Assembly (NCBI GenBank): GCA_029260765.1
Contig: JAJDCP010000049.1
Span: forward strand, 1-64,000
Reading direction: 5' to 3'
DNA: 64,000 nt
Origin: Planctomycetota bacterium
GTDB lineage: Bacteria; Planctomycetota; J058; JAJDCP01
Shown here: positions 49,217 through 58,514 of the stretch, in pieces
How positions within the stretch are numbered: position 1 is the first letter of the stretch
Layout: each line of letters starts with the position of its first letter
Notes under the pieces: model-generated
What the model saw: only the letters and a program-made list of their open reading frames with translations
Databases searched by the model: none
What the model was told of the DNA's origin: nothing
Translations under genes and position numbers: made by a program

Positions 49217-50266
49217 TCAGCGGCGCAGGAAGACCTGCACATAGATGCGGGCATCACGGTCCACGCCGATGCCGATGTGGGTGTAACTACTGTTGGTCAT
49301 GTTGGCCCAGTGGCCTGGAGAGTTCTTCCAGCCTTGGACTGCCGCAGCCGGGCTGCTGTAGCCCCAGGCGATGTTCTCGCCGCCACCACTGAAGCCGCTC
49401 GCGCCGGTCATGCTCAGGCGGTCGACAAAGCTCCAGCCTTCGGGCGTGTCGTGATCGAAATAGTCGCGGCCGGCCATGTCGAAGGCGTGTGCCTGGGCGG
49501 CTCGGCTGGCTTCGGCGTCCCATTGCAGGGGACTGCCGCCGGCGCCGCTGCGTTCGCTATTGGTCAGCTGGAAGACCTGCTGCGCCCAGTCGGCATCGCC
49601 GCTCGAAGGGGCGGCAAGCGTGGCGGGACTGAAGGAGCGATTCGCGTACCAGTACGGAGATCCCAGCGTCGGGTGGGAGACGCTCACGATCTCAGTGTGG
49701 ACCGCGGGCGTGCCGGCCCCAAAGGAGTTCGAAGCGGTCAGGCTGACCGTGTACAAACCCGGCGCGAAAATGTGGCTGGGGTGCTGTTGGTTGCTGCTGC
49801 TGCCGTCCCCAAAACTCCACTGCCAAGCGCTTGGATTTTGGCTGGAGGTGTCGCTGAAGCCGACGTCCAGACTTCCGAGCCCCTGCGCCTGACCAGGACC
49901 GCCGTTCCAACTGAAACTGCCGACCGGGGCCTGGGCCGAGCTGGCAGCAAAGCTGGCGCCGATATCCATGTCGCGCGAGATCGTGAAGCTGATCGGGTTG
50001 CTGTTGCCGCTCAAGTCTCCCGTCCAGCCGAAGAAGCTCGACCCCTGCGCGGGCGTCGCCAGCAAGCTGACCTGCATACCATCGGCGAAACTGGTGCCAC
50101 TGGGGGTCGACTGCACGGTCCCTGCACCGCTGACCTGGATGCTGAGCTGATGCTGGCTGGGCGCAATCGGCGGGGGAGTGCTTCCCCCGCCTCCGCCGCT
50201 CGAACAGCCGGCGAACAGGGCTGCAAGTAGACAAGCGGTCAGAGCGGTTGCGCGGCTGGGGGACAT
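49217..50266 (-). CDS. Exported CAP-domain lipoprotein with PKD domain
   Basis: The 349-aa product has a signal peptide with lipobox LFAGC and a Gly/Ser linker. A bacterial repeat domain follows (FFGWTGDLSGNSNPISFTI, ~80-100), then a PKD domain (WQWSFGDGSSSN ... YTVSLTASNS, ~115-195) and a C-terminal CAP/SCP domain (~225-349: HAFDMAGRDYFDHDTPEG, GENIAWGY, HWANMTNSSYTHIGIG). It should sit on the outer surface or in the periplasm. CAP domains bind lipids, sterols or polysaccharides in other organisms; the ligand here is unknown. GGAGG precedes the ATG. Confidence 0.85.
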   Translation of the reverse strand: MSPSRATALTACLLAALFAGCSSGGGGGSTPPPIAPSQHQLSIQVSGAGTVQSTPSGTSFADGMQVSLLATPAQGSSFFGWTGDLSGNSNPISFTISRDMDIGASFAASSAQAPVGSFSWNGGPGQAQGLGSLDVGFSDTSSQNPSAWQWSFGDGSSSNQQHPSHIFAPGLYTVSLTASNSFGAGTPAVHTEIVSVSHPTLGSPYWYANRSFSPATLAAPSSGDADWAQQVFQLTNSERSGAGGSPLQWDAEASRAAQAHAFDMAGRDYFDHDTPEGWSFVDRLSMTGASGFSGGGENIAWGYSSPAAAVQGWKNSPGHWANMTNSSYTHIGIGVDRDARIYVQVFLRR

Positions 50267-50307
50267 GGCTTCCCTCCGAAATAGATCATGACTTCAATGT
50301 AGATGTA

Positions 50308-50322
50308 ATTCAATCGTATTCA
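50308..50322. promoter_or_regulatory. ATTCA-n5-ATTCA motif, second copy
   Basis: Exact copy of the 15-mer at 1027-1041, here 42 bp upstream of the CAP lipoprotein start (reverse strand) and 140 bp upstream of the repeat-domain protein (forward strand). Surrounding sequence is AT-rich. Confidence 0.3.
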
Positions 50323-50461
50323 AATGGTTTTGCCGGCTGTTTGTGAAAAAACTTTTTCCTTCCTGGCATGCACATCTGCGCGGACACGGCGCTGTCGAGC
50401 CGCTTTGCTTCCTGTACGCCGTCGAGTAGAATCGTCGTTGCATCACAATCGGGAGACGACC

Positions 50462-52270
50462 ATGACCTACCGAAGCACGTGGCTTGTGTGCCTTCTGGCC
50501 CTGCCAGCCCTGGCCCAAAACATCGGTCTCGAAGGGGAGTGGCTCAGCACCGAAGAGTCCAGTAGCGAGGGCTACATCTTCGCAGCCGATGGCCGTTTCG
50601 CGGTCTTCGACAGGCCTGACGGCAGCTACCAGTTCGGCCGCTGGCGCACTGAAGGAGATATCCTGGAGCTGCACTTCCCCTCAGGCCCTTCACAGTACAA
50701 CTTCAAACGCTCAGACGCGCAGCTCGAGCTGAGCTATGGGGATGCGTTCTTCGAGGTGACCACCAGCTATGCGCGCAGCCCAGACTCGCGCGGCCGCGTG
50801 GCAGCGGTGCTGGCAGCCCCGGTGCCGGCGGACATCCCGGGACTGCTGCTCGGCCGCTGGGATCAGGTCGGCGAGTACCTGAGCGGTGCCTATGTCTTCC
50901 TGAGTGACGGGCGCTATCTGCATTTCGATGGCGACCAGCCCGACAGCCTTGGCCGCTACAAGCTCGAAGCAGGCAAGCTGGTCTTTTGCGGTCTCGACGG
51001 CGCGCCGAGTTACGAAGAAGGCATGGACGTCTTCGGCCCGATCTTGGAGTTGCGCACGGAGATGTTCGACGGCAGCCAGTTGGCAAGCCACTACCGCAAG
51101 GCCGCTGCTGATCCCACGGCGTTGGAAGCTGCCTGGACCACACCGGCCGCCGAAGAGCTGGCCGCGCTGCTGCCCGGCCGCTGGAGCACTGATCCAGAGG
51201 CGTTCCTCAGCCAGCAATTCTCCTTCCACCCGGCCGGACATTGCGTGCTCCAAGATGATATTTCTACCAACTTCGGCAACTGGCGTCTGGAGGGCTTCAA
51301 GCTGTTCGTCGATGACCTGGGCGGCTGGACCCACGAGTACACGCTGTCGTTTTTCGGCGAGTTTTCGGTCTTCAGCATGCGCACCGTCAACGGCGATGAG
51401 CTCGCCTACTTCTGTACTCTGGACGAAGGCTCGCTGGCCGAGGTCGAGCGCGAGCTCGCCAAACCGCCCGCGGAAGCCCTTCGCGACGCCTTGCTCGGCT
51501 GCTGGAAGAGCGAGGAGGAGATGTTGGGGCTCACCTGGATCTTCGTCGATGACCGCTACTACTACAGCTCCGAGACCGGGGATATCACGCTGGCCTCACG
51601 CGGCAAGATCGAGCTGGACGGCGAACAGCTCACCGTCTGGAACCGGGCAGAAGGAGCCGCCGTCTACGAACACTGCTGGATCCTCGGCGGGCGTCAGCTG
51701 GTGTTGGTCGGCTCATCTTCGCAGGGCGGCCTGGTTCCGATCGTGTATGGCAAGACACCCGCCAGCGACGAAGAGATCCGCGCCTGGGCCGAGACCGTCG
51801 AGGCGGAGAAACGCGCGGCAGACGAGGCCTGGCTGCAGCGCATCCCTGTCGGGCCACGCAAAGAGCAGGGTGCTTTTGGAGGGGCTGGCGATGTTCCGGC
51901 CGATCCCGACGCCGGTTTCGTCTACACAGACGCGGTTGTCTTTGCCGAGATGGAGCTCTATTTCTGGCAGGGTTTGGCCTACGAGGTTGAATTCGGACCG
52001 AACGCGGGCAGCATCGTCTATGATCGCACAGACTGGTATTTTCTGCCCAACGGCCGAGTCTACAAACAGGTCAGCTCTCACGGTCCGGCTCAGCCCTTGA
52101 TTCAGGGCATCTGGGGCCGTTACAAGCTCGAGGGGCAGCAGATCCGCTGGAGTGTTCCCGGCGAAGAGGAAGTGCTCGATCTCGAAGATGGGCGCCGCAA
52201 CCTGTACTCGCCGGACAATCTGCAGTTCAACAATCTCAAGGCCGCCGAGGCGGCACTATCCCAAGACTGA
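50462..52270 (+). CDS. Exported protein with repeated ~95-residue beta domains
   Basis: The ATG at 50462 has GGGAG 6 nt upstream and opens a signal peptide (STWLVCLLALPALAQN). The 602-aa product contains about four to five similar units starting (L)xGxW and ending with a Gly-x-W/Lys...Leu strand: LEGEWLSTEESSSEGYIFA, LLGRWDQVGEYLSGAYVF, LPGRWSTDPEAFLSQQFSF, LLGCWKSEEEMLGLTWIF. Each has an aromatic-rich second strand (the DGRY type). This resembles lipocalin-like or META-like small barrels. Location is periplasmic or extracellular; function unknown. It precedes the sterol methyltransferase gene by 28 bp. Confidence 0.75.
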   Translation: MTYRSTWLVCLLALPALAQNIGLEGEWLSTEESSSEGYIFAADGRFAVFDRPDGSYQFGRWRTEGDILELHFPSGPSQYNFKRSDAQLELSYGDAFFEVTTSYARSPDSRGRVAAVLAAPVPADIPGLLLGRWDQVGEYLSGAYVFLSDGRYLHFDGDQPDSLGRYKLEAGKLVFCGLDGAPSYEEGMDVFGPILELRTEMFDGSQLASHYRKAAADPTALEAAWTTPAAEELAALLPGRWSTDPEAFLSQQFSFHPAGHCVLQDDISTNFGNWRLEGFKLFVDDLGGWTHEYTLSFFGEFSVFSMRTVNGDELAYFCTLDEGSLAEVERELAKPPAEALRDALLGCWKSEEEMLGLTWIFVDDRYYYSSETGDITLASRGKIELDGEQLTVWNRAEGAAVYEHCWILGGRQLVLVGSSSQGGLVPIVYGKTPASDEEIRAWAETVEAEKRAADEAWLQRIPVGPRKEQGAFGGAGDVPADPDAGFVYTDAVVFAEMELYFWQGLAYEVEFGPNAGSIVYDRTDWYFLPNGRVYKQVSSHGPAQPLIQGIWGRYKLEGQQIRWSVPGEEEVLDLEDGRRNLYSPDNLQFNNLKAAEAALSQD

Positions 52271-52298
52271 CACACCCAACCCCTGCCAGGAGATGTCC

Positions 52299-53315
52299 AT
52301 GCGCACCCGGCTCGTAACGATCAACCAGAGCTCGATGTCCCGCGACCAGGCGGAGGCCACCGTCGACCGCTATCTCGACCTCCAAGCCGACGAGGCGCCC
52401 GAGGCTCGGAAGCGCCACTACGATACCCTGGTCGACAACTTCTATGACCTGGTGACCGACTTCTACGAGTTCGGCTGGGGCTCGTCCTTCCACTTCGCGC
52501 CCCGCTTTGTAGGAGAGAGTTTCGACGCCTCACTCGCGCGGCACGAATACTACCTTGCCAGCGCGCTCGGCTTGCGGCAAGGCATGAAGGTGTTGGATGT
52601 CGGCTGCGGTGTGGGGGGCCCGATGCGGGCTATCGCCCGGTTCTCCGGCGCAGATATCACTGGCATCACCATCAACGAGTATCAGGTCAAGCGCGGTACC
52701 GCCCACAACGAAAAGGCGGGCCTCGCAAACCAGTGCCGGCTGCAGCGGGCCGATTTCCTCGACATCCCCTTTGATGAGGGGTCCTTTGCGCGCGCCTTTG
52801 CGATCGAGTCGACCTGCCATGCGCCCGACAAGGTCGATGTCTTCCGCGAAGTGTTTCGGGTGCTCGAGCCAGGTGGAGCCTTCGTGGGCTACGAGTGGTG
52901 CCTGACCGGGGCCTACGACGCGGCGAACCCCGAGCACCAGCGCATCAAGCGCGGCATCGAAGAAGGCAACGGCCTGCCTGAGCTGGCGTATTGTAAGGAG
53001 GTGCTCGACGCCCTGAAGCAGGCCGGCTTTGAGCTTGTGAGCAGCCACGACAAGGCGCTGGAAGCCGACGTCTCCACGCCGTGGTACCAGCCCTTGACGG
53101 GTAAGGGCACGCTGTCGATGGCCAGCCTGCGCTCATCGACCCCCGGCCGCTGGGTGACCGACAAACTGGTGGGCGTGCTCGAGACTGTCAAGCTGGCGCC
53201 TCCCGGAACCGGCAAAGTCAGCCGTATGTTGAACAAGACCGCAGATGCGCTGGTACGCGGCGGCGAGCTGGGCATCTTCACGCCGATGTTCTTCTTCCAT
53301 GTCCGCAAGCCCTGA
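52299..53315 (+). CDS. Sterol C-24 methyltransferase (ERG6/SMT-like)
   Basis: SAM-dependent methyltransferase expected to methylate the C-24 side chain of a sterol. The 338-aa product has the sterol-methyltransferase signature FYEFGWGSSFHFAPRF (55-70) and a SAM-binding loop KVLDVGCGVGGP (97-108). The middle segment CHAPDKVDVFREVFRVLEPG is followed by a full C-terminal sterol methyltransferase domain ending LVRGGELGIFTPMFFF. Homologues are eukaryotic ERG6/SMT and a limited set of bacterial genes. ATG 52299 is chosen over 52293 for its spacing to AGGAG. No other sterol gene is visible nearby. A hopanoid, quinone or other lipid substrate is a less likely alternative. Confidence 0.85.
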   Translation: MRTRLVTINQSSMSRDQAEATVDRYLDLQADEAPEARKRHYDTLVDNFYDLVTDFYEFGWGSSFHFAPRFVGESFDASLARHEYYLASALGLRQGMKVLDVGCGVGGPMRAIARFSGADITGITINEYQVKRGTAHNEKAGLANQCRLQRADFLDIPFDEGSFARAFAIESTCHAPDKVDVFREVFRVLEPGGAFVGYEWCLTGAYDAANPEHQRIKRGIEEGNGLPELAYCKEVLDALKQAGFELVSSHDKALEADVSTPWYQPLTGKGTLSMASLRSSTPGRWVTDKLVGVLETVKLAPPGTGKVSRMLNKTADALVRGGELGIFTPMFFFHVRKP

Positions 53316-53324
53316 GACAGTCCC

Positions 53325-56051
53325 TTGTCCCCGACCAGCCCGCCAGCCTTCGAGTTGGCTGTCAGCCCCCGCGGCCACGCCTATCTGCGGGCTGCGCCGG
53401 AAGTGGATGCCTGGCCAGCGAAGCGGGTGCAGGCTGCCTTTGCGCAGAGTGAAGGGGCCGGGCTGCTCCAACTCGGCGCCGAGCTGAAGACGCACCTGCC
53501 CCCGGGGCTCTATTGGGCCCGCAGCCTCGCCCGTGCCTTCCTGACGCGTTTGTGTGCCGTGGCTGAGCTCGAGTGCCTGCGCGCGCAGGCACAGGTCGAT
53601 CCGGGCAACACCGACTTCCTCGAGCTCGCCCAGTCGGTGCCGCCGTTGCTCGGGGCCGAGTATGTGGGAGAAGAGCGGCTGCAGGACTGGTGGCAGCAGA
53701 TGCAGGCCGCGTTCCGCGCCAGCATCGCGAGCTTCGAGGGCAGCGTCGAGGAGTGGCTGAAGCAGCACGGCGATGTCTGGCATCTGGTGGGCCGCGTCTG
53801 TTTCCACCTGGCAGAAAACAAGCGTGACCCCGAGCGTCCCTTCGCCTTTCTGGCGACCTACACCACCGGCGTGTCGGGCAGTGCCCGCCTGCAGCACCTG
53901 CCGCTGGCCCGCGCCTTGAAGCAGCTTGCCGGGCCGCTGACCGAGGTGGCTGCTGGTGGATCTGGTGACGCGGGCTTGCTCAAGCTGCTGCTGCCCGTCT
54001 CGAGGGCGGCAAAGACCAGCGGCCTGGTGGCGGGGCTGCTTGAGAGCGGCGGCCTGTACCACCCGTTGGCCTGGGACGCAGGCCAGGCCTATGAGTTCCT
54101 GCAGGAGATCCCGGTGCTCGAGGCGGCCGGGGTCGTCGTGCGCATGCCCAATTGGTGGAAGGCGGGCCGCCGGGCTCGTCCACAGCTACGGGTCACCCTG
54201 GGTGAGGCCCCGGCCGTCGGGGTCGGCGCCGAGGCGTTGTTGGACTTCAGGCTCGAAGCCGTGCTCGCCGGCGAGATGCTGACGGCCGAAGAGCTGGAGG
54301 AGCTGTGCCGCGGAGCGGCGGGCCTGCGCTTGATCAAAGGGCAATGGGTCGAGGTCGATCCCGAGCGGTTGGGCAGTGTGCTCGAACATTGGCACGCTGT
54401 TGAGGGCGGGTTGGAAGACGGCCTGGGATTCTCAGAAGCGATGCGCAGGCTTTCGGGGACGCGCCTGGGCAGTGGCAGCGAGGTCGAGAACGAGCAGGCC
54501 GAGCAGGGCTGGCTCGGAGTGCAGGCGGGAGCCTGGTTGCAGGGGGTGCTCGGGGATCTGCGCAGCCCTGCAGCGGACGCCGCGCTCGACGCCATCGCCG
54601 GGCTCAAGGCGGAGCTGCGGCCCTACCAAAAACGCGGTGTGGCCTGGTTGCGGCTGCTGGAGCGCCTCGGCCTGGGCGGCTGTCTGGCGGATGACATGGG
54701 GCTCGGGAAGACGGTGCAGGTGCTCGCGTTGCTCCAGCTGCTGAAGAACCGCGGCGGGCAGCGTCGTCAGCTGTTGGTCGCGCCGGCCTCGTTGCTCGGC
54801 AACTGGATGGAGGAGGCTGCGCGCTTCACTCCTGAGCTTCGGGTGTTCCTGGCCCACAGCTCAGGGCAGCCGGCGGCTCGCCTCAAGTCCATCAAACTCA
54901 AGGATCTGGCAGATGTCGACCTGGTGTTGACCAGCTACGGCTCCGTACGCAATCTCGCCTGGCTGAAACGGCTCAACTGGGATCTGGTCGTGCTCGACGA
55001 GGCCCAGGCGATCAAGACACCGAACACGCGCCAGACACGTGCCGTCAAGAAGCTGCGTAGCCGGTGCCGCTTTGCGTTGACGGGAACTCCGGTCGAGAAC
55101 CGGCTGGCAGACTTGTGGTCGCTGTACGATTTTCTCTGTCCTGGCCTGCTCGGCGGAGCCAAGGCCTTCAAACAGCTCGTCAAGAGGCTCGCCGAGCGCC
55201 CAGCAGAGACGCGCTACCGCCCGCTGCGGAGCTTGATCCAGCCCTATCTGCTGCGGCGGCGCAAGACAGATCGCGCCTTGCTGCCCGACCTGCCAGACAA
55301 GCTCGAGATGACCAGCTTCTGCAGCCTGAGTCCCCGCCAGGCCGCGCTCTACCGGCAGGTCGTCGCCGACCTGACGCAACGTCTGAGTGCAGTCGATGGA
55401 ACCCAACGGCGTGGCGTGGTGCTGTCCGCACTGATGCAGATGAAGCAGATCTGCAACCACCCCGCGCAATACCTCGGCGAGGCGGACTTCCTCCCCGAGC
55501 AGAGCGGCAAGCTGCAGCGCTTGCTTGAGCTGGCGGCCACGATCGCGGCCCGGCAGGAGAAGCTGTTGGTGTTCAGCCAGTTCCGTGAGCTGACGGGCGT
55601 CCTGGCTGAGCGGCTGGCCGAGGTCTTCGGCCGTCCGGGCCTGGTTCTCCATGGGGGCACACCGGTCAAGCAGCGCCAGGGGCTGGTGCGGCGCTTTCAG
55701 GCCGAGCAGGGGCCGCCGTTCTTCGTGCTCAGCCTGAAAGCGGGAGGGACCGGGCTGAACTTGACGGCGGCTTCGCATGTCATCCACTTCGATCGCTGGT
55801 GGAATCCTGCGGTCGAGAGCCAGGCGAGCGACCGGGCATACCGCATCGGGCAGACACGGAACGTCGTGGTGCATCGCCTGATCTGCCGTGGTACGGTGGA
55901 AGAGAAGATCGACGCGCTGATCGAGAGCAAGCGGGAACTGGTCGGCCAACTGGTCGAGGGCCCGGGACCGGCTGCGCTCACAGAGCTGAACGATCAAGAG
56001 TTGTTGGCTTTGCTCGCCCTCGATGTGCAGAGCGTGGGCGCGGGGAATTGA
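53325..56051 (+). CDS. SNF2-family DEAD/DEAH helicase (HepA-like)
   Basis: The 908-aa protein has a ~420-residue N-terminal region typical of bacterial SNF2/HepA proteins. The ATPase core has LADDMGLGKTVQVLALL (Walker A), VVLDEAQAIKTPNT (Walker B), FALTGTPVENRLADLWSL, and the C-lobe SLKAGGTGLNLTAASHVIHF and DRAYRIGQT. It would remodel or translocate on DNA or protein-DNA complexes. The frame opens at TTG 53325, 9 bp after the methyltransferase stop; no clear ribosome site is seen, so the start is uncertain. A SWIM zinc-finger gene follows 19 bp downstream, as in many bacteria. Confidence 0.9.
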   Translation: MSPTSPPAFELAVSPRGHAYLRAAPEVDAWPAKRVQAAFAQSEGAGLLQLGAELKTHLPPGLYWARSLARAFLTRLCAVAELECLRAQAQVDPGNTDFLELAQSVPPLLGAEYVGEERLQDWWQQMQAAFRASIASFEGSVEEWLKQHGDVWHLVGRVCFHLAENKRDPERPFAFLATYTTGVSGSARLQHLPLARALKQLAGPLTEVAAGGSGDAGLLKLLLPVSRAAKTSGLVAGLLESGGLYHPLAWDAGQAYEFLQEIPVLEAAGVVVRMPNWWKAGRRARPQLRVTLGEAPAVGVGAEALLDFRLEAVLAGEMLTAEELEELCRGAAGLRLIKGQWVEVDPERLGSVLEHWHAVEGGLEDGLGFSEAMRRLSGTRLGSGSEVENEQAEQGWLGVQAGAWLQGVLGDLRSPAADAALDAIAGLKAELRPYQKRGVAWLRLLERLGLGGCLADDMGLGKTVQVLALLQLLKNRGGQRRQLLVAPASLLGNWMEEAARFTPELRVFLAHSSGQPAARLKSIKLKDLADVDLVLTSYGSVRNLAWLKRLNWDLVVLDEAQAIKTPNTRQTRAVKKLRSRCRFALTGTPVENRLADLWSLYDFLCPGLLGGAKAFKQLVKRLAERPAETRYRPLRSLIQPYLLRRRKTDRALLPDLPDKLEMTSFCSLSPRQAALYRQVVADLTQRLSAVDGTQRRGVVLSALMQMKQICNHPAQYLGEADFLPEQSGKLQRLLELAATIAARQEKLLVFSQFRELTGVLAERLAEVFGRPGLVLHGGTPVKQRQGLVRRFQAEQGPPFFVLSLKAGGTGLNLTAASHVIHFDRWWNPAVESQASDRAYRIGQTRNVVVHRLICRGTVEEKIDALIESKRELVGQLVEGPGPAALTELNDQELLALLALDVQSVGAGN

Positions 56052-56070
56052 GGTTCGGGTAGGAGGCCTT

Positions 56071-56886
56071 ATGGCGCGCTACGGATGGGGCTCGGGCTAC
56101 GATTTCTATGATCAGCAACTCTCCGTGGCCCAGCGGGCTGCCCGGGCAGATCGAGCCAGGAAGCGCCTGGAGCGCGAAGGGCGCAGCCTGACAGGGGTTT
56201 CGATTGCTGGCCGCATCGTCGCCCGCAGCTTCTGGGGCAAGGCCTGGTGCCGGCATCTCGAGTCGTACAGCGACTTTGCGAATCGATTGCCGCGGGGCCG
56301 CAGCTACCTCCGGCATGGGTGCGTCCTGGACCTGGGCATCGACGCGGGTCAGGTCTCTGCCCTGGTCAGTGGCTCGGACGTGTACAAGGTCAAAGTCAAG
56401 ATCGCCGAGCTGCCAGTGGCGCGCTGGCGGCAGGTCAGCGAGCAGGCCGGTGGGCGGGTTGACTCGCTGATCGCGTTGCTGCAGGGCAAGTTGCCTGAAG
56501 GCTTGCTTGAGCGGCTGATCAAGGCGGGCCTGTTCCCCGCTCGCAAGGAGATCAAGCTGGCCTGCAGCTGTCCCGACGCCGCCAGGTTGTGCAAACATCT
56601 GGCGGCCGTGTTGTATGGCATCGGCGCACGCTTCGACGCTGCGCCCGAGCTGTTCTTCGTCTTGCGTGGCGTCGACAGTGGCATGCTGGTTGCCGACGCG
56701 TGTGCGGCGGCGGTTCCCCAGCCTGTGGCCGGCGAGCAGTTGGCAGACGGCGAGGACCTGGGGGCATTGTTCGGCATCGAGCTGGCGGGTGTGGATGACG
56801 CGCAGATAGGAGAGGCGAAACCGGCGAAGAAGGCGAAACCGGCGAAGAAGGCGAGACCGGCGAAGAAGGCGAAACCGGCGAAGTAG
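56071..56886 (+). CDS. SWIM zinc-finger protein with Ala/Lys/Pro tail
   Basis: The 271-aa product has SWIM motif CSCPDAARLCKHLAAVLYGI (near 170-190) and N-terminal YGWGSGYDFYDQQ. SWIM proteins are common partners of SNF2 helicases and bind nucleic acid or protein. AGGAGG lies 4 nt before the ATG. The last ~30 residues are tandem AKPAKKA repeats (encoded by ~15-bp repeats), a basic tail likely to bind DNA or RNA. It is probably co-transcribed with the SNF2 gene. Confidence 0.85.
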   Translation: MARYGWGSGYDFYDQQLSVAQRAARADRARKRLEREGRSLTGVSIAGRIVARSFWGKAWCRHLESYSDFANRLPRGRSYLRHGCVLDLGIDAGQVSALVSGSDVYKVKVKIAELPVARWRQVSEQAGGRVDSLIALLQGKLPEGLLERLIKAGLFPARKEIKLACSCPDAARLCKHLAAVLYGIGARFDAAPELFFVLRGVDSGMLVADACAAAVPQPVAGEQLADGEDLGALFGIELAGVDDAQIGEAKPAKKAKPAKKARPAKKAKPAK

Positions 56887-57028
56887 GCTGAGTCCCCGGC
56901 ACGCCGTTCGCTACCCCCCCTCAACGCCAACCATCCGCTGCCTGTCTGGCGGTCTTGGTGTCACCCAACCGTCGCAGGGTGCCATCGGGAATGTTTCCGT
57001 ATGGTGCCCCGCGTGTCAGGAGCCGGCC

Positions 57029-58408
57029 ATGACCGAGTCGATCCCGATCATCGAGCCCTTCCGCATCAAGATGGTCGAGCCACTGCCGCGCAGCACACCC
57101 GAACAGCGCAGAGAATGGCTTGAGCAGGCGCACCACAACCCCTTCCTGCTTCGCGGCGGGCAGATCACCATCGACTTGCTGACCGACTCGGGCACCGGCG
57201 CCATGTCGGCCGCACAATGGGCTGCGATGATGACGGGCGACGAGACCTACGCGGGTTCGGAATCCTTCTTCGAGCTGCAGCGGGTGGTTCGTGAGCTCAC
57301 GGGCCTCGAGCAGGTCATCCCCACGCACCAGGGCCGTTCGGCGGAGCACATCCTGTTCGCGACGCTCGAAGTCCGGGACAAGGTCGTGCTGGCAAACTCC
57401 CATTTCGACACCACCCGCGCCAATGTCGAGGTGCTGGGCGGGTTGGCGCTCGACCTGGTGGCGGACATCGCCCGCGACCCCGAGGCGGAACACCCCTTTA
57501 AGGGAAACATAGACCTCAAGAAGCTCGAGGCAGCCTTGGAGGAATACGGCGAGCGGGTCGCTTTGGTCTTGATGACCATCACCAACAACACCGGCGGCGG
57601 GCAGCCCGTCAGTCTAGAGAACCTCAAGGCTGCGGCCGCCCTGGCCCACCGCTACGGTAAGCCTTTCATGCTCGACGCAGCCCGTTTCGCCGAGAACGCC
57701 TGGTTCATCCGCATGCGCGAGCCCGGGCAGAGCCAGCGCAGTCCGCGCTCCATCGCCCAGGAGATGTTCCGACTCAGCGATGGCATGACGATGAGCGCCA
57801 AGAAAGACGGACTGGTCAACATCGGGGGGCTGCTGTGCCTGAAAGATGCCGAGCTGGCGGCCAAGGCTCGTACCCTGTTGATCCTTACCGAGGGCTTTCC
57901 GACCTACGGTGGGCTCGCCGGACGGGACCTCGCCGCTCTCGCTGTGGGCCTCGAGGAGGTGCTCGACGAAGCCTACCTGCGCTACCGCATCGCATCGATC
58001 CGCTACTTCTTCGAGCTGCTCGACCAGGCGGGCGTACCGATGATGCGGCCCTACGGCGGCCACGCGGTCTACCTCGACGCGGCCCGTTTCCATCCCCATG
58101 TTCCGCCGGAGAAGTTCCCGGGAGTGAGCCTGTGCAATCAACTCTACCTCGAGGGCGGCGTACGCGCGGTCGAGATCGGCTCATTGATGTTCGGCAAGCC
58201 CGGCGAGCGTGAGACCACCGACCTCGAGCTGGTGCGCATGACCTTCCCGAGACGCACCTACACACAAAGCCACGTCGACTACCTGGCAGCCATCGTACGG
58301 CGCGTCTTTGCGCGCCGCAGCGAGGTGCCCGGCTACCGCATCTGTTGGCAGGCGCCGGTCTTGCGGGCGTTCACTGCCCAGCTCGAACCGGTGACGCTAC
58401 CTTCGTGA
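57029..58408 (+). CDS. tnaA: Tryptophanase
   Basis: PLP enzyme converting L-tryptophan to indole, pyruvate and ammonia. The 459-aa product has THQGRSAEHILF, DAARFAENAWFI, MTMSAKKDGLVNIGG with the PLP lysine in the Lys-Lys pair, and FPTYGGLAGRDLAALAVGL. It could be tryptophanase or tyrosine phenol-lyase; the segment RAVEIGSLMFG has Ile where tyrosine phenol-lyase has the substrate-specifying Arg (MERG), so tryptophanase is favoured. AGGAG precedes the ATG at 6 nt. No tnaB-type transporter or leader peptide is seen; 140 bp upstream are non-coding. Confidence 0.88.
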   Translation: MTESIPIIEPFRIKMVEPLPRSTPEQRREWLEQAHHNPFLLRGGQITIDLLTDSGTGAMSAAQWAAMMTGDETYAGSESFFELQRVVRELTGLEQVIPTHQGRSAEHILFATLEVRDKVVLANSHFDTTRANVEVLGGLALDLVADIARDPEAEHPFKGNIDLKKLEAALEEYGERVALVLMTITNNTGGGQPVSLENLKAAAALAHRYGKPFMLDAARFAENAWFIRMREPGQSQRSPRSIAQEMFRLSDGMTMSAKKDGLVNIGGLLCLKDAELAAKARTLLILTEGFPTYGGLAGRDLAALAVGLEEVLDEAYLRYRIASIRYFFELLDQAGVPMMRPYGGHAVYLDAARFHPHVPPEKFPGVSLCNQLYLEGGVRAVEIGSLMFGKPGERETTDLELVRMTFPRRTYTQSHVDYLAAIVRRVFARRSEVPGYRICWQAPVLRAFTAQLEPVTLPS

Positions 58409-58514
58409 AGGGTACAACCCAGCGCACACGGTGGGGTTTGCTGGCCGCCCAATGACTTGACTCCGCAGGCCAGATCCGCATCATCGCGGCACAACGCGAA
58501 CATGTGAGGTTGCT

